A stretch of DNA of 64,000 nt from Mesorhizobium hawassense (GCF_003289945.1 NZ_QMBP01000001.1:434001-498000); one strand, 5' to 3'; shown: positions 34,818 to 44,115, numbered from the stretch's first letter. The notes: generated from the letters alone by a model not told the origin. Numbers and translations: made by a program.

Positions 34818-37178
34818 TTACGAAAGGTCTTGGTGTCTGGCCTCGCCGGACATGTCGGACGAGCTGATAGTGGCAGGCGGATCGAAGGCTGTCACGGGCG
34901 GAACCGGTCCGGCAAACCGCGACACCTCAACCAGCGTCGAATTGCAGGTTGGCGATTGCGCGAGACGCGACGTGCCGCGATCGGGCGTCAGCACATTCGG
35001 ATTGCCGTGTTTTTCGAGGCCCTCCGGTTCGCCTGGACGGGCCGGGTCGAACCAGGCGCCGGTCGGCAGTTGCACGACGCCCGGGATCAGGCTGTCGGTC
35101 AGCACGGCGCCGGCAAGGCATGATCCACGCTCGTTGAAGACAAACACGACCATGCCGTCCGCGATGCCGCGCACCGCGGCATCCTGGCGGTTGATCAGCA
35201 GCGGCGCGCGCCCCGCGACCTTGCTCGCCCGGCTGACCGACCCGTGGTCGTACTGGCTGTGCAGCTTGTCGGCCGGCTGCGGTGACAGGAGGTGCAGTGG
35301 AAACCGCTCGGCGAGGCGGTCATTGCCCAGCCACTCGCGCGGCTCGCGCCACACGGCATGGCCGGGGCAGTCGTCATAGCCGAAGGACTCGATCGTCGCC
35401 GAAAACAGCTCGATGCGCCCCGACGGTGTCGCCAATGGGTGCCGCTCCGGATCGTCGCGGAACGCGGCAAGGAATGTCTGCGACGTCACCGAGCGGGCAA
35501 GCTCGGCATGGCCGTCCTGCCAGAAGCGGTCGAACGGCGGCATCGCCACGCCGGCGGCCTCGGCATTCTCAACCGCCTGGTCGTAGAGATGCCGGATCCA
35601 TTCGTCGGCGCCGCGTCCTTCGGTGAAGGCATCGCTTGTGCCGAGGCGCGCCGCGAGCTCGGCGAAGATGGCAAAATCGTCGCGCGCCTCATGGAACGGC
35701 TCGATGGCCTGCTTCATGGCGACGATGAGGTTCTCGCGGTTCGAGAAGGCGAGGTCGTTGCGCTCCAGCGGCGTCGTTACCGGCAGCACGATATCGGCGT
35801 GGCGCGCCGTCGCCGTCCAGAATTGCTCGTTGACGATGATCGTCTCGGGCCGCTGCCAGGCCTCGACCAGGCGGTTGAGGTCCTGGTGGTGATGGAACGG
35901 ATTGCCGCCGGCCCAATAGACGAGCCTGATGTGGGGATAGGTCAGTTTGGTGCCGTTGAAGTCGAACGATCCGCCCGGATTGAGCAGCATGTCGGCCATG
36001 CGCGCGACGGGTATGAAATGCGCCACCGCGTTTCTGCCCTGCGGTACCGAAGGCCAGCGGAATCCCATCTCCGGCCTGCCGGCGCCGTTCGTCGAAGAAT
36101 AGCCGAAACCGATGCCGCCGCCCGGCAGTCCGATCTGGCCGAGCAGCGTCGCCAGCGTGATCGCCGCCCAGTAGGGCTGCTCGCCGTGGTCGGCGCGCTG
36201 CAGCGACCAGCTGACCATCAGGATGGTGCGCCTGGCGGCCATGTCGCGGGCCAGCGCATCGATCGTCGCCGCGTCGACGCCGCTGAGTTTCGCCGCCCAG
36301 GCCGGATCCTTCGGCTGGCCGTCGCTCTCGCCCAATATATAGGCGCGAACCGCCTCGAACCCGGTGCAATAACGTGCGAGGAACGCCTCGTCGTGCAGCC
36401 GCTTGCTGATCAGCACATGGCAGAGCGCCAACATCACGGCGGTGTCGCTGTTCGGCCGCAGCGGCAGCCATTCCGTGTCGGCTCCGCGCGGCGCGTCGTC
36501 GCGCACCGGCGAAACGTTGATCAGCCGCGCGCCGTTGGCGACGGCACTGCGCAACGCCGCCGACGCCTCGTGCCGCGCCGAGCCGCCGCCCTGCACCTGC
36601 GTGTTGCGCCAAGGCAGTCCGCCAAAGGCGACGATCAGCTTGGCATGCCGCTCGATCCCGTCCCAGGTTGTATGGTTACCGGTCAGCGCGTCGGTGCTGC
36701 CCAACACATGCGGCAGGATGATCTCGGCCGCGCCATAGGAATAGCTCAGCACCGAACCCGTATAGCCGCCGATGGTGTTGAGGAAGCGATGCACCTGGCC
36801 CTGCGCATGGTGGAAGCGCCCGGCGCTCGCCCATCCATACGAACCCGCATAGATCGCGCTGTTGCCATATGTCGAGCGGACGCGGTCGAGCTCAGCCGCG
36901 ACGATGTCCAGTGCGGTCTCCCAGGACACCTCGACGAAGGGCTCGTCGCCGCGCCTGCTTGCCGGACCGGACCTGTCTCCCTCCAGCCAGCCGCGCCTGA
37001 TGGCGGGGCGGGCAACGCGCAGCTCGCCCTGCACCGTGCCGAGCAGCGACCTGCCGATCGGCGACGGGTCGGGATCGCCGCGCCACGGCTCGACGCCGAC
37101 GAGCCGGCCGTTCTCGGCGCGGACCTCGTACGTCCCCCAATGCATGGTGGTGAGCACGGTTCCCATGGGACGCGTCAT
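34818..37178 (-). CDS. BisC-family molybdopterin oxidoreductase
   Basis: 786 residues of the soluble DMSO/TMAO/biotin-sulfoxide reductase family. SYSYGAAEIILPHVLGS carries the serine at the position that ligates molybdenum. No iron-sulfur CxxC motif is seen at the N terminus, as is usual for this group, and no Tat signal is obvious, so the enzyme is probably cytoplasmic. The C-terminal cofactor-binding domain (PLHLLSPQPADKLHSQYDHG, then LPTGAWFDP) is complete. It lies between a binding-protein gene and the permease genes of an ABC importer, an unusual position that suggests reduction of an imported S- or N-oxide. Start is ambiguous between 37178 and 37166. Confidence 0.88.
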   Translation of the reverse strand: MTRPMGTVLTTMHWGTYEVRAENGRLVGVEPWRGDPDPSPIGRSLLGTVQGELRVARPAIRRGWLEGDRSGPASRRGDEPFVEVSWETALDIVAAELDRVRSTYGNSAIYAGSYGWASAGRFHHAQGQVHRFLNTIGGYTGSVLSYSYGAAEIILPHVLGSTDALTGNHTTWDGIERHAKLIVAFGGLPWRNTQVQGGGSARHEASAALRSAVANGARLINVSPVRDDAPRGADTEWLPLRPNSDTAVMLALCHVLISKRLHDEAFLARYCTGFEAVRAYILGESDGQPKDPAWAAKLSGVDAATIDALARDMAARRTILMVSWSLQRADHGEQPYWAAITLATLLGQIGLPGGGIGFGYSSTNGAGRPEMGFRWPSVPQGRNAVAHFIPVARMADMLLNPGGSFDFNGTKLTYPHIRLVYWAGGNPFHHHQDLNRLVEAWQRPETIIVNEQFWTATARHADIVLPVTTPLERNDLAFSNRENLIVAMKQAIEPFHEARDDFAIFAELAARLGTSDAFTEGRGADEWIRHLYDQAVENAEAAGVAMPPFDRFWQDGHAELARSVTSQTFLAAFRDDPERHPLATPSGRIELFSATIESFGYDDCPGHAVWREPREWLGNDRLAERFPLHLLSPQPADKLHSQYDHGSVSRASKVAGRAPLLINRQDAAVRGIADGMVVFVFNERGSCLAGAVLTDSLIPGVVQLPTGAWFDPARPGEPEGLEKHGNPNVLTPDRGTSRLAQSPTCNSTLVEVSRFAGPVPPVTAFDPPATISSSDMSGEARHQDLS

Positions 37179-37286
37179 CCCGCTGCGGCGATGACGGGCA
37201 GGACGCACGGCGCCTTGTCCCGATCTCGCCGGCAAGCGCCGGCCCCTTTCGAGGCCGGCGCCGTGGGATCTACGCTTGCCTCATGC

Positions 37287-38951
37287 TCAGCCTTTCGACG
37301 CTTTCTCGAGGAACAACTGCGACATGGCGGTGGGCTGCACGCCTGCCACGCCTTTCGCCGTCGCCGTCAAGTAGTCGTAGAAATAGCCGAAGACCACCGG
37401 CGTTTCCTCGAGCAGCAGCTTCTGGATCTTGCCGGCGTCGGCCTTCTGCGCCTCGAGGTCGAGGGCGCCAATATAGCTCGCCGCGAGCTGGTCGTAGTCC
37501 TTGTTCTTGAAGTGGGCGGCATTCCAGGTGCCGTCGCTCTTCAAGGGAGCGGCAAGATAGACGTTGGGCACGCCGCGATGGCCGTAGTCGGTGATGCCCA
37601 TCGCCGAATCCAGCCAGTTCGACTTGCCGAACACGGCGTCGCCGTAGTAAGCGCCCTGGTCGAGGATGTTGAGCTCGAGCTCGATGCCGATTTCCTTGAC
37701 CCAGTTCTGAATGAGCTGCGCGTATTCCGGGATCTCCAGATAGCGCTCGGTGGTGAGCGTCATCTTGAAGCCCTGGGCGAGGCCGGCCGCTTCCATCAGC
37801 TGCTTGGCCTGGGCGATGTCCTGCTTGCGCTGCGGCACGCTGGTGTCGGTCGAGGGATAGACGGCGGCGAACGGGCTGTCGTTGCCGAGCGCCGAGCGTC
37901 CCTTCATCAGGCCGGCGGCGAGTTTCTCGCGGTCGAGGCAGAGCGCGATGGCGCGGCGCACGCGGGCGTCTTTCGTCGGGCCCTCGTCGCAATGCATATG
38001 CAGCTGCTGGTGCGCGGACGACTTCAGGCTGATGATGTCGACATTCGGGTCGTTGAGGACGGCGACGCCCGCCAGCACCGGCATCTGGTTGATGATGTCG
38101 ATCTGGCCGCCCTGCAGCGCCAGGATCTGCGGCTGGATATCGGTGAAGAAGGTGAATTCGGTGCGATCCGGCAGCGCCTTGTCGCCCCAATAGTCGTCAT
38201 TGCGCACGAAGGAGGCGCCGACCTTCGGGGTGTATTTCTCGAGCTTGAAAGGCCCGGTGCCGTCGAAGCTCTGCTCGTAGCCGCCCTTGTAGCTCGCCGG
38301 GATGATGACGGCGTTGTAGTTGTCGGACGACAGCATGTAGGGGAAGTTGCCGTTCGGCGCGTCGAGGTGGAATTCGACAGTGTAGTCGTCGACCTTCTTG
38401 GTGTTGCCCTTCTGCAGGATGCCGGTGAACACCGACAGCGCGTTGGACGAATTGGCCGGATCGGCGAGCCGGTCGATGCTGGCGATCACGTCCTCGGCCT
38501 TCATCTCGCCGCCTGAATGGAACTTCACGCCCTTGCGCAGCGCGAAGGTCCACACCGTGCCGTCCGCATTCGGCTTCCAGCTTTCCGCCAGCGCCGGCTT
38601 CAGCACCAGGTCGGGGCCGTCGATGCAGAGGAATTCGGCCACCTGCTGCATGACGAGCAGGCCGCCCGCGTCGGCGATGGTGACGGGGTCGATCGCCGCG
38701 GCCGGCACGCTGCTGCCGACGCGGATGGTGGCGCCGGCCGCTCCGGCGGCGCGAGCGAGCGAGGGCGCGGCGCCGAAGCCTGCCGCCATGCCGATGCGGC
38801 CGAGCAGCGGCAGCGACAGGCCGAGCAGGCTGCCGTGGCGGACGAATTCGCGGCGGCTGATGCGGCCGTCGACCAGGCCGTCGATGAGGTGGTTTTCAAG
38901 CGGCGTGCGGCCGCGCCGCAGGAGATCGAGAATGCGATAGTTCTTGCTCAT
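37287..38951 (-). CDS. Peptide/opine-type ABC transporter binding protein (SBP family 5)
   Basis: 554 residues, clearly paralogous to the product of 28238-29896 in length and motifs (LAESWKPNADGTVWTFALRKGVKFHSG, TGPFKLEKYTPK). The N terminus carries SRREFVRHG, a Tat motif, then LLGRIGMAAGFGAAPSLARAAG. It belongs to the importer encoded just downstream (dppB, dppC, double ATPase) with only the molybdenum enzyme gene between. GAAAGGG precedes the ATG at 38951. Confidence 0.9.
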   Translation of the reverse strand: MSKNYRILDLLRRGRTPLENHLIDGLVDGRISRREFVRHGSLLGLSLPLLGRIGMAAGFGAAPSLARAAGAAGATIRVGSSVPAAAIDPVTIADAGGLLVMQQVAEFLCIDGPDLVLKPALAESWKPNADGTVWTFALRKGVKFHSGGEMKAEDVIASIDRLADPANSSNALSVFTGILQKGNTKKVDDYTVEFHLDAPNGNFPYMLSSDNYNAVIIPASYKGGYEQSFDGTGPFKLEKYTPKVGASFVRNDDYWGDKALPDRTEFTFFTDIQPQILALQGGQIDIINQMPVLAGVAVLNDPNVDIISLKSSAHQQLHMHCDEGPTKDARVRRAIALCLDREKLAAGLMKGRSALGNDSPFAAVYPSTDTSVPQRKQDIAQAKQLMEAAGLAQGFKMTLTTERYLEIPEYAQLIQNWVKEIGIELELNILDQGAYYGDAVFGKSNWLDSAMGITDYGHRGVPNVYLAAPLKSDGTWNAAHFKNKDYDQLAASYIGALDLEAQKADAGKIQKLLLEETPVVFGYFYDYLTATAKGVAGVQPTAMSQLFLEKASKG

Positions 38952-39042
38952 GGTCTGAGCCCTTTCCCCAGTTGTTGTGGTTGGCGAGTGCATTCCTGTT
39001 GACGAGTTCCGCGGAGTTCTCCTGTTCCTGGGCCTCATCAAT

Positions 39043-39079
39043 ATCGGTCGATGTACAGTAGCATGCGGCTCCGACCGAT
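39043..39079. other. Inverted repeat in the gap before the binding-protein gene
   Basis: ATCGGTCG (39043-39050) and CGACCGAT (39072-39079) are perfect inverted repeats with a 21-nt spacer. They lie in the 240-nt gap between the enolase-family gene and the binding-protein gene, where an internal promoter or attenuator could be located. No gene is seen in this gap. Confidence 0.45.
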
Positions 39080-39192
39080 CCATCCGCTCGTTGGGACGGA
39101 AAAGTCAGATTTTCTTGATGAATTGTCTGTCGGCCAGGCGACCCGTGGCCGCCTCTTTCCAGATAAATCCTGCTTGCTTTTCGACATCCCTC

Positions 39193-40377
39193 CTAATTCA
39201 GCGGCAGTCTGCGGTAAGTCCCGGGTTTTTCCGGGTCGTGATATTTGTTGCAGGGGCCGTTCTCGACGAAATCGCGATGGCAGGCGGCAAGCCGCTCCTG
39301 CGACAGCGTCACCCCGAGGCCGTGGCCTTCGGGCACCGGCACGGTGTTGTTCTTCGGCGAAAACGGGCCTTCCTCGATGATGTCCATCGGCTGCATGCGA
39401 AACAGGGACTGGTTGGGCTCCCTGATCCAGCCGAGCGCGGCGCACAGATGCAGGTAGCAGGCGCTGCCGATGCCCGTGTCGCCGCTGTAGCACCAATAGT
39501 CGATGCCGGCATGCTCGCAGGCGCCGACGAAACGCAACATGCGGTTGATGCCGCCATGCGCCGTCGGGTTACCGACGAAGGCGTCCGGCACCTTCAGCTC
39601 CATGGTGCGGGCGATGTCGATATTATGGGTCGAGAACGGGATTGAGGTGTGCCGGCGCAGTTCCCGCATCTCCTCAGATGTAGCCACCGGATCCTCCCAA
39701 TTGCGCACGCCGAGTTCTTCCAACGGCCGCGCCAGTTGCCTGGCGGTGGCAAGCGAATAAGCTTGGTTGGAATCGATGCGGATCATCGCCTCGTCACCGA
39801 GCTGTTTGCGGATCAGCTCGACCATCTTCATCGAGACCTTTGGGTCCTGCGTCGAGAACTTGCCCTCGAAGAAGGTCGTGCCGTGGCCCTCGTTGAGTTC
39901 GACGCAGTAGTCGGCGACTTCCTCCGGCGTCTTCTCGCCCTTCACCCTGGCGCCGTCGCCGCGCAGCGAGAAATAGTCGGTGAAGGGGATCTCCTTGCGC
40001 ACCGCGCCGCCAAGCAATTGATAGAGCGGCTGCTTCCAGGCCTTGCCGCGCAGGTCCCACAGCGCCATCTCGATGGCGCCGAAGGCCATGATGCGGGTGC
40101 GGTCGTTGATCGACTGCACGCCGTTCCAGAACGGCAGGCAGACTTCCTCCGCGCCGGCGATGTCGAAGGCGTCGCGGCCGGCGAGCCTCGGCGCCAGCGC
40201 GTCGTTGATGATGGCAGCGGCACCCGGTGTCGGCGCCTCGCCGATGCCGACGAGCCCGTCCTCGGTCTCGACCTCGACGATGGTCGGCGAGAAGCCGTCG
40301 AGCTCGCCGAAGACCCAGACATAAGGGGCCTCCAGCCGGTAGTTGATCGGTGTTGCTTTGACCCGCCTGATCCTCAT
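39193..40377 (-). CDS. Enolase-superfamily sugar-acid dehydratase-like protein
   Basis: 394 residues of the mandelate racemase/muconate lactonizing group. Metal ligands are suggested by RIDSNQAYS (about residue 200) and NWEDPV (about 225); NIDIAR and NPTAHGGINRML follow. A THFSTH-type general base appears as SIPFSTHNID, as in glucarate dehydratase-like members. It starts one base after the previous gene, so coupling is likely. Sugar acid, hydroxyproline or betaine substrates are possible; none can be fixed from sequence. Confidence 0.85.
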   Translation of the reverse strand: MRIRRVKATPINYRLEAPYVWVFGELDGFSPTIVEVETEDGLVGIGEAPTPGAAAIINDALAPRLAGRDAFDIAGAEEVCLPFWNGVQSINDRTRIMAFGAIEMALWDLRGKAWKQPLYQLLGGAVRKEIPFTDYFSLRGDGARVKGEKTPEEVADYCVELNEGHGTTFFEGKFSTQDPKVSMKMVELIRKQLGDEAMIRIDSNQAYSLATARQLARPLEELGVRNWEDPVATSEEMRELRRHTSIPFSTHNIDIARTMELKVPDAFVGNPTAHGGINRMLRFVGACEHAGIDYWCYSGDTGIGSACYLHLCAALGWIREPNQSLFRMQPMDIIEEGPFSPKNNTVPVPEGHGLGVTLSQERLAACHRDFVENGPCNKYHDPEKPGTYRRLPLN

Positions 40378-40378
40378 G

Positions 40379-41482
40379 TCAGGCGATCTCGAAGAAGGGT
40401 TCGCCGAGCAGGCCCGGGTCAACGTCGATGCCGAGGCCGGGGCCGTCGGGAATGCCCATATGGCTGCCCGTCACCGGCGGAGCGTTCCTGGCCGTGCGCA
40501 CCGTCACCCATTCGTGGAAGGCGATGGCATGCAGCCGGCGCTCCGCCGGTGTCGACAACGACAGATGCGCCATCGCGGCGGTATCGATCTCGGCGCCGCC
40601 GGTGTCCTCGACCGTGATCATGAAGCCGAGATCGACGGCGACGTCGCGGATCAGCCGGGTCTGCGTCACGCCGCCCAGCCGCGAAATCTTCAGCGTCAGT
40701 CCGTCGGCAGCGCCGCGGCGGTGGATTTCAAGCATCTCGCCGAGCGAGGTGACGGACTCGTCCAGAACCATCGGCTTGTCGAGCATGCGGCGCACGGACA
40801 TGTTCTCGTCGAGCGTCGTGCAGGGTTGCTCGAACGTGTAGTCGATGCCGCGCGTGGCGTCGGCGAACTGGCGCGCCTGGTAGGGCGTCCAGCCGGCATT
40901 GGCGTCGCAGAAGATCACCGTGCCCTTTGGCACGGCGGCGGCCACGGTCGTCACCCGCTCGATGTCGTCATGCACATTGCCGCCGACCTTGACCTGCAGG
41001 CGGCGGCAGCCTTCGGCGATGATCCGCCTAGCCAAAGCCGCCATCTGGTCGAGCGTGCCGTGCGTGACGACCCGGTAGGTCTCCGCCATATCGCTTTCGC
41101 GGCCGCCGAGCATGGTCACCAGCGGCACATCGGCCGCCCGCGCCGCCAGGTCCCAGCACGCCATGTCGAGCGCCGACTTGACGTAGGGATGGCCCTTGAA
41201 CACCGTGTCCATCAGCCTGCCGATGCCGGCAAACCCGCGCGGATCCTGGCCGATGAGATGCGGCGCGATTTCCGGCACGCCCGCGCGGGTTCCGGCCGGG
41301 AACGCGGCAGAATAGAAATTGCCGAGCGGCGCCATCTCGCCCCAGCCGGTCACGCCGCCGTCGGAGGTGATTGCGACGATCACCGCGTCGAAACAGTCGG
41401 CGACGCGCCCCTTGGACATGCGGTAGGGTCCGTCCACGAAGGGCTGCACGACATGATAGGCCTTGATGCTCTTGATCTTCAC
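40379..41482 (-). CDS. Enolase-superfamily protein (racemase/epimerase or dehydratase)
   Basis: 367 residues, muconate-lactonizing subgroup: LQVKVGG supplies the KxG-type catalytic lysine region (about 165-172), DANAGW (about 198) and EQP (about 223) metal ligands, VLDES with KISRLGGVTQTR. Members with these motifs include cis-3-hydroxyproline dehydratase and hydroxyproline-betaine 2-epimerase, so an amino-acid or betaine substrate is a reasonable guess. Lies between a GntR gene and a second enolase-superfamily gene, all tightly packed. Confidence 0.85.
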   Translation of the reverse strand: MKIKSIKAYHVVQPFVDGPYRMSKGRVADCFDAVIVAITSDGGVTGWGEMAPLGNFYSAAFPAGTRAGVPEIAPHLIGQDPRGFAGIGRLMDTVFKGHPYVKSALDMACWDLAARAADVPLVTMLGGRESDMAETYRVVTHGTLDQMAALARRIIAEGCRRLQVKVGGNVHDDIERVTTVAAAVPKGTVIFCDANAGWTPYQARQFADATRGIDYTFEQPCTTLDENMSVRRMLDKPMVLDESVTSLGEMLEIHRRGAADGLTLKISRLGGVTQTRLIRDVAVDLGFMITVEDTGGAEIDTAAMAHLSLSTPAERRLHAIAFHEWVTVRTARNAPPVTGSHMGIPDGPGLGIDVDPGLLGEPFFEIA

Positions 41483-41506
41483 TTTTGCTGTCCGCTGTCA
41501 GGTCCG

Positions 41507-42196
41507 TCAGTTCTTCAATGCGCGCTTTTCGAGGCCGCGCGCGTAGGCAAGCAGCTCCTCGAAATCGAGGTCGATATGCTCGCGCGCATGGCGCTGGGCG
41601 GCGCGCATGTCCGAACCCTTCATCAGCGCCACATAGGTTTCGTGCACGTCCTCGGCCGGCACCGGCTCGTTGCGCGCTCGCTGATGCAGGGCAAAATACA
41701 TCTGCAGCCGGCTGGTCAGCCGCTGCCAGGTCTCCAGCAGCACCGAGTTGTCGGCCCATTCGTAGATCAGCCCGTGCAGCTGCAGCGCCGTCTCGATCTG
41801 GCGCGTGGTGTCCTTTGCCCGCGTCGCCTCTTTCACCGCGTCGTGGCGGCGGTCGAGCTCGTCGAAGAAACGCTGGTCGCGCAGCGGCCAGGTCCGCTCG
41901 ATGGCGAATTCGTCGAGCACCTGGTTGAGCGAATAGGCGTCGATGATGTCCTTGGCGGTGACCTCGATGACGAAGGTGCCGGCATAGGGGATGCTGGTCA
42001 GGATGCCTTCCTGCACCAGCTCGCGCATGGCCTCGCGCAGCGGCGCGCGGCTGACCCGCATCTGCTCCGCAATCCTGAGCTCATTGAGCTTCTGCCCCGG
42101 TTCCAATTGCCCGGTGAGGATGGCGCGCCGCAGCAGGGCGACGATCTCCGCCCTGCGCGTCGTATCCGCGATCGGACTGAAATCCAGCTTTGCCAT
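41507..42196 (-). CDS. GntR-family regulator, FCD subgroup
   Basis: 229 residues. N-terminal winged helix (about 10-75: LRRAILTGQLEPGQKLNELRIAEQMRVSRAPLREAMRELVQEGI) and an all-helical FCD ligand domain (LHQRARNEPVPAEDVHETYVALM region carries the metal-binding histidines). GGGAG 7 nt upstream of the ATG supports the start at 42196. It is the first gene of a long minus-strand run ending with the ABC transporter, and a perfect palindrome 37 bp upstream is its likely operator. Confidence 0.9.
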   Translation of the reverse strand: MAKLDFSPIADTTRRAEIVALLRRAILTGQLEPGQKLNELRIAEQMRVSRAPLREAMRELVQEGILTSIPYAGTFVIEVTAKDIIDAYSLNQVLDEFAIERTWPLRDQRFFDELDRRHDAVKEATRAKDTTRQIETALQLHGLIYEWADNSVLLETWQRLTSRLQMYFALHQRARNEPVPAEDVHETYVALMKGSDMRAAQRHAREHIDLDFEELLAYARGLEKRALKN

Positions 42197-42232
42197 AGGT
42201 CGACTCCCAGGAGGAATTCCTGCAAGACAAGC

Positions 42233-42248
42233 AGATTGTCGACAATCT
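42233..42248 (-). promoter_or_regulatory. Perfect 16-bp GntR operator candidate
   Basis: AGATTGTCGACAATCT is a perfect palindrome containing TTGTCGACAA, which fits the TTGT-N2-ACAA pattern bound by FCD-type GntR proteins. It is positioned to control the GntR gene and everything downstream to about 30.9 kb. Confidence 0.7.
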
Positions 42249-42294
42249 AACAAGAGCCGATTTTTCACGAACTCCGGATCTCAGATCGACAGCC

Positions 42295-43086
42295 TCAAGC
42301 AGCCCTGCCGTAGAAGCCGATGCGCTCCTCATCGGTGAACATCACGCCGGGATGTTCATAGTAGGAGAACACCGCGATCATGCGCTCGCGATTGCCCTCG
42401 ACGGTGGTGACGCGGTGCGCGGTGTTCTTGCCGCGGAAGACGTTCAGCGTGCCGGCCTTGATGCGCAGGATCTTCGCTTCGGGGTCGCGCCCCTCGAGCA
42501 GCTTCGCCACGCCGTCATAGTTCGGGTCGCTGTCCGAGCGCAAGTCGGTTCGATACTCGAAATCGCCGCCGATCTCCGGCGCCTGAAGAAGCAGCGTCGT
42601 CGTGAATTCCGAGCGATCGAAGTGCCAGTTGAGCGCTTCGCCGGCGCGGTAGCCCATGACATTGGCGCGGGCGAGAGGGTCCTGCATGACATGCAGTTGC
42701 GGCTTGTCCATCGTCGCCGCCAGGAACCGCACCAGCGGCGCGTACTCGTAGATCGACAAAACGGTGCTGCCCGGGATCTGGTCGGCGCAGACGGTGTGGC
42801 TGATCGTCTCGACCTTGCGCAGCGCGGGATGATCGGGCGCCAATTCCGGGATCGACGGCTTGAAGTAGATGTTGTGCATGCGCTTGTGGACATGCGAGTG
42901 GGCGTCCATCACCGGCCGGATTTCGGCGACGGCCTTCTCGGCGATGCCGGGGCGCAGGAACCCTTCCAGGTTGAACATGCCGTTTACCGCGAGCGCGGCC
43001 TTGGACTCGTCCACCAGGCGCTGCCATTCGGCACTGCCTTCGCGGTTCAGCGGATAGCGGTCCAGGTCGAGAATGTCTTCGATCAT
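42295..43086 (-). CDS. 2-oxoglutarate/Fe(II)-dependent dioxygenase (HalD/ArpA-like)
   Basis: 263 residues. The iron-binding set is visible: H and D in NWHFDRSEF (about 155-163), distal His in TAHRVTTV (about 230), and the 2-oxoglutarate-binding Arg in NRERMIAVFSYYE. The general sequence is of the HalD/ArpA group, which includes amino-acid hydroxylases and halogenases. Because the iron site is HxD rather than HxG, hydroxylation is expected and halogenation is not. GGAGGACGCT precedes the ATG at 43086. Divergent from the LysR gene at 43185. Confidence 0.85.
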   Translation of the reverse strand: MIEDILDLDRYPLNREGSAEWQRLVDESKAALAVNGMFNLEGFLRPGIAEKAVAEIRPVMDAHSHVHKRMHNIYFKPSIPELAPDHPALRKVETISHTVCADQIPGSTVLSIYEYAPLVRFLAATMDKPQLHVMQDPLARANVMGYRAGEALNWHFDRSEFTTTLLLQAPEIGGDFEYRTDLRSDSDPNYDGVAKLLEGRDPEAKILRIKAGTLNVFRGKNTAHRVTTVEGNRERMIAVFSYYEHPGVMFTDEERIGFYGRAA

Positions 43087-43184
43087 AGCGTCCTCCAAAA
43101 TCCGGGGTCACTACACAGCAAGAAAATCTTTGCCACAACGTGGAAAATTGTTAGGATTCCCCTAGAAAAACTTTCGAGGAAAAT

Positions 43185-44111
43185 GTGGAAAAGCTTCCGC
43201 CTTTGAATGCGATGCGGGCCTTCGAGGTCGCGGCCCGCGCCGGTTCCTTCACGCTTGCCGCGAGCGAGCTTGGCGTCTCGTCGGCTGCGGTCAGCCAGCA
43301 GATCCGCAACCTGGAGGACTGGTTCGGCAAGCAGCTCTTCATGCGCAACGGCAACCGCATCGCGCTGACCGATGCCGGCCACGCCATTTACCCGCAGACG
43401 GCGCATGCGCTGGGCGAAATCGCGGCTGTAGGCCGGCGAATGCTGGAAGGCGGCCTGCGGACGCGCCTTGTGGTCAGCGTGCCGTTCTCCCTGGCGGAGC
43501 TTTGGCTGGCGCCGAGGCTTGCGGTGCTGCTCGACGGTTTTCCGCGGATGGCGATCGATGTCCGTGTCGAGGACGATCCCGTCGACATCGTGCGCCAGAA
43601 CATCGACCTGCGCATCTCCTATGGCGACTACCATTATCCGGCGCTGAAAATGGTCCGCCTCGTCCACGACGACGTGCTGCCGGTGGCATCGCCGGATTAC
43701 TGGCAACGCCACGGCGCCGCCGATCTGGCGGATGTGCATGAGAGCCAGTTCATCCACACCAATTGGGGCCCGAACTATGCCTCGCATCCGAGTTGGGCGG
43801 ACTGGTTCGTGGCGGCCGGCGGCAGCCGTGCGCCCGACCCCTCGCATGGTCGCCGCGTCGGCCTGTCCAGCCTGGCGATCGGCGCCGCCCGGCTGGGGCT
43901 TGGGATAGCTTTGGGGCAGAGGGTGATGGCAAGTGCCGACCTGGAAGTGGGTCGACTGATCGCGCTGTCGTCCGTCTCCGTTCGCCTTGGCCAGCCCTAT
44001 TGCGCCTTCATGCTTCCGGCGAAGGCGGAACGCGCAGACATTACCGGTCTGGTGGAGCTGCTTGGAAGCAACCCCGGGAGGCCACGCGCGGAACCGACTG
44101 AGCCCAGATAA
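43185..44111 (+). CDS. LysR-family regulator (GcvA-like)
   Basis: 308 residues starting at GTG 43185, with GAGGA 5 nt upstream. Helix-turn-helix about 5-65 (PLNAMRAFEVAARAGSFTLAASELGVSSAAVSQQI) and a GcvA-type C-terminal domain with YGDYHYPALKMVRL. Divergent from the dioxygenase gene over a 98-bp gap and so probably its regulator. Confidence 0.9.
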   Translation: MEKLPPLNAMRAFEVAARAGSFTLAASELGVSSAAVSQQIRNLEDWFGKQLFMRNGNRIALTDAGHAIYPQTAHALGEIAAVGRRMLEGGLRTRLVVSVPFSLAELWLAPRLAVLLDGFPRMAIDVRVEDDPVDIVRQNIDLRISYGDYHYPALKMVRLVHDDVLPVASPDYWQRHGAADLADVHESQFIHTNWGPNYASHPSWADWFVAAGGSRAPDPSHGRRVGLSSLAIGAARLGLGIALGQRVMASADLEVGRLIALSSVSVRLGQPYCAFMLPAKAERADITGLVELLGSNPGRPRAEPTEPR

Positions 44112-44115
44112 CAAA

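Noticed and set aside
35292..38516. 1074-residue open frame opposite the molybdenum enzyme and binding-protein genes
   Set aside because: Spans two convincing genes on the other strand and has low-complexity composition typical of antisense frames.
42295..43086. Amino-acid halogenase of the BesD/HalD type
   Set aside because: The iron-binding motif is HxD, whereas halogenases have HxG.
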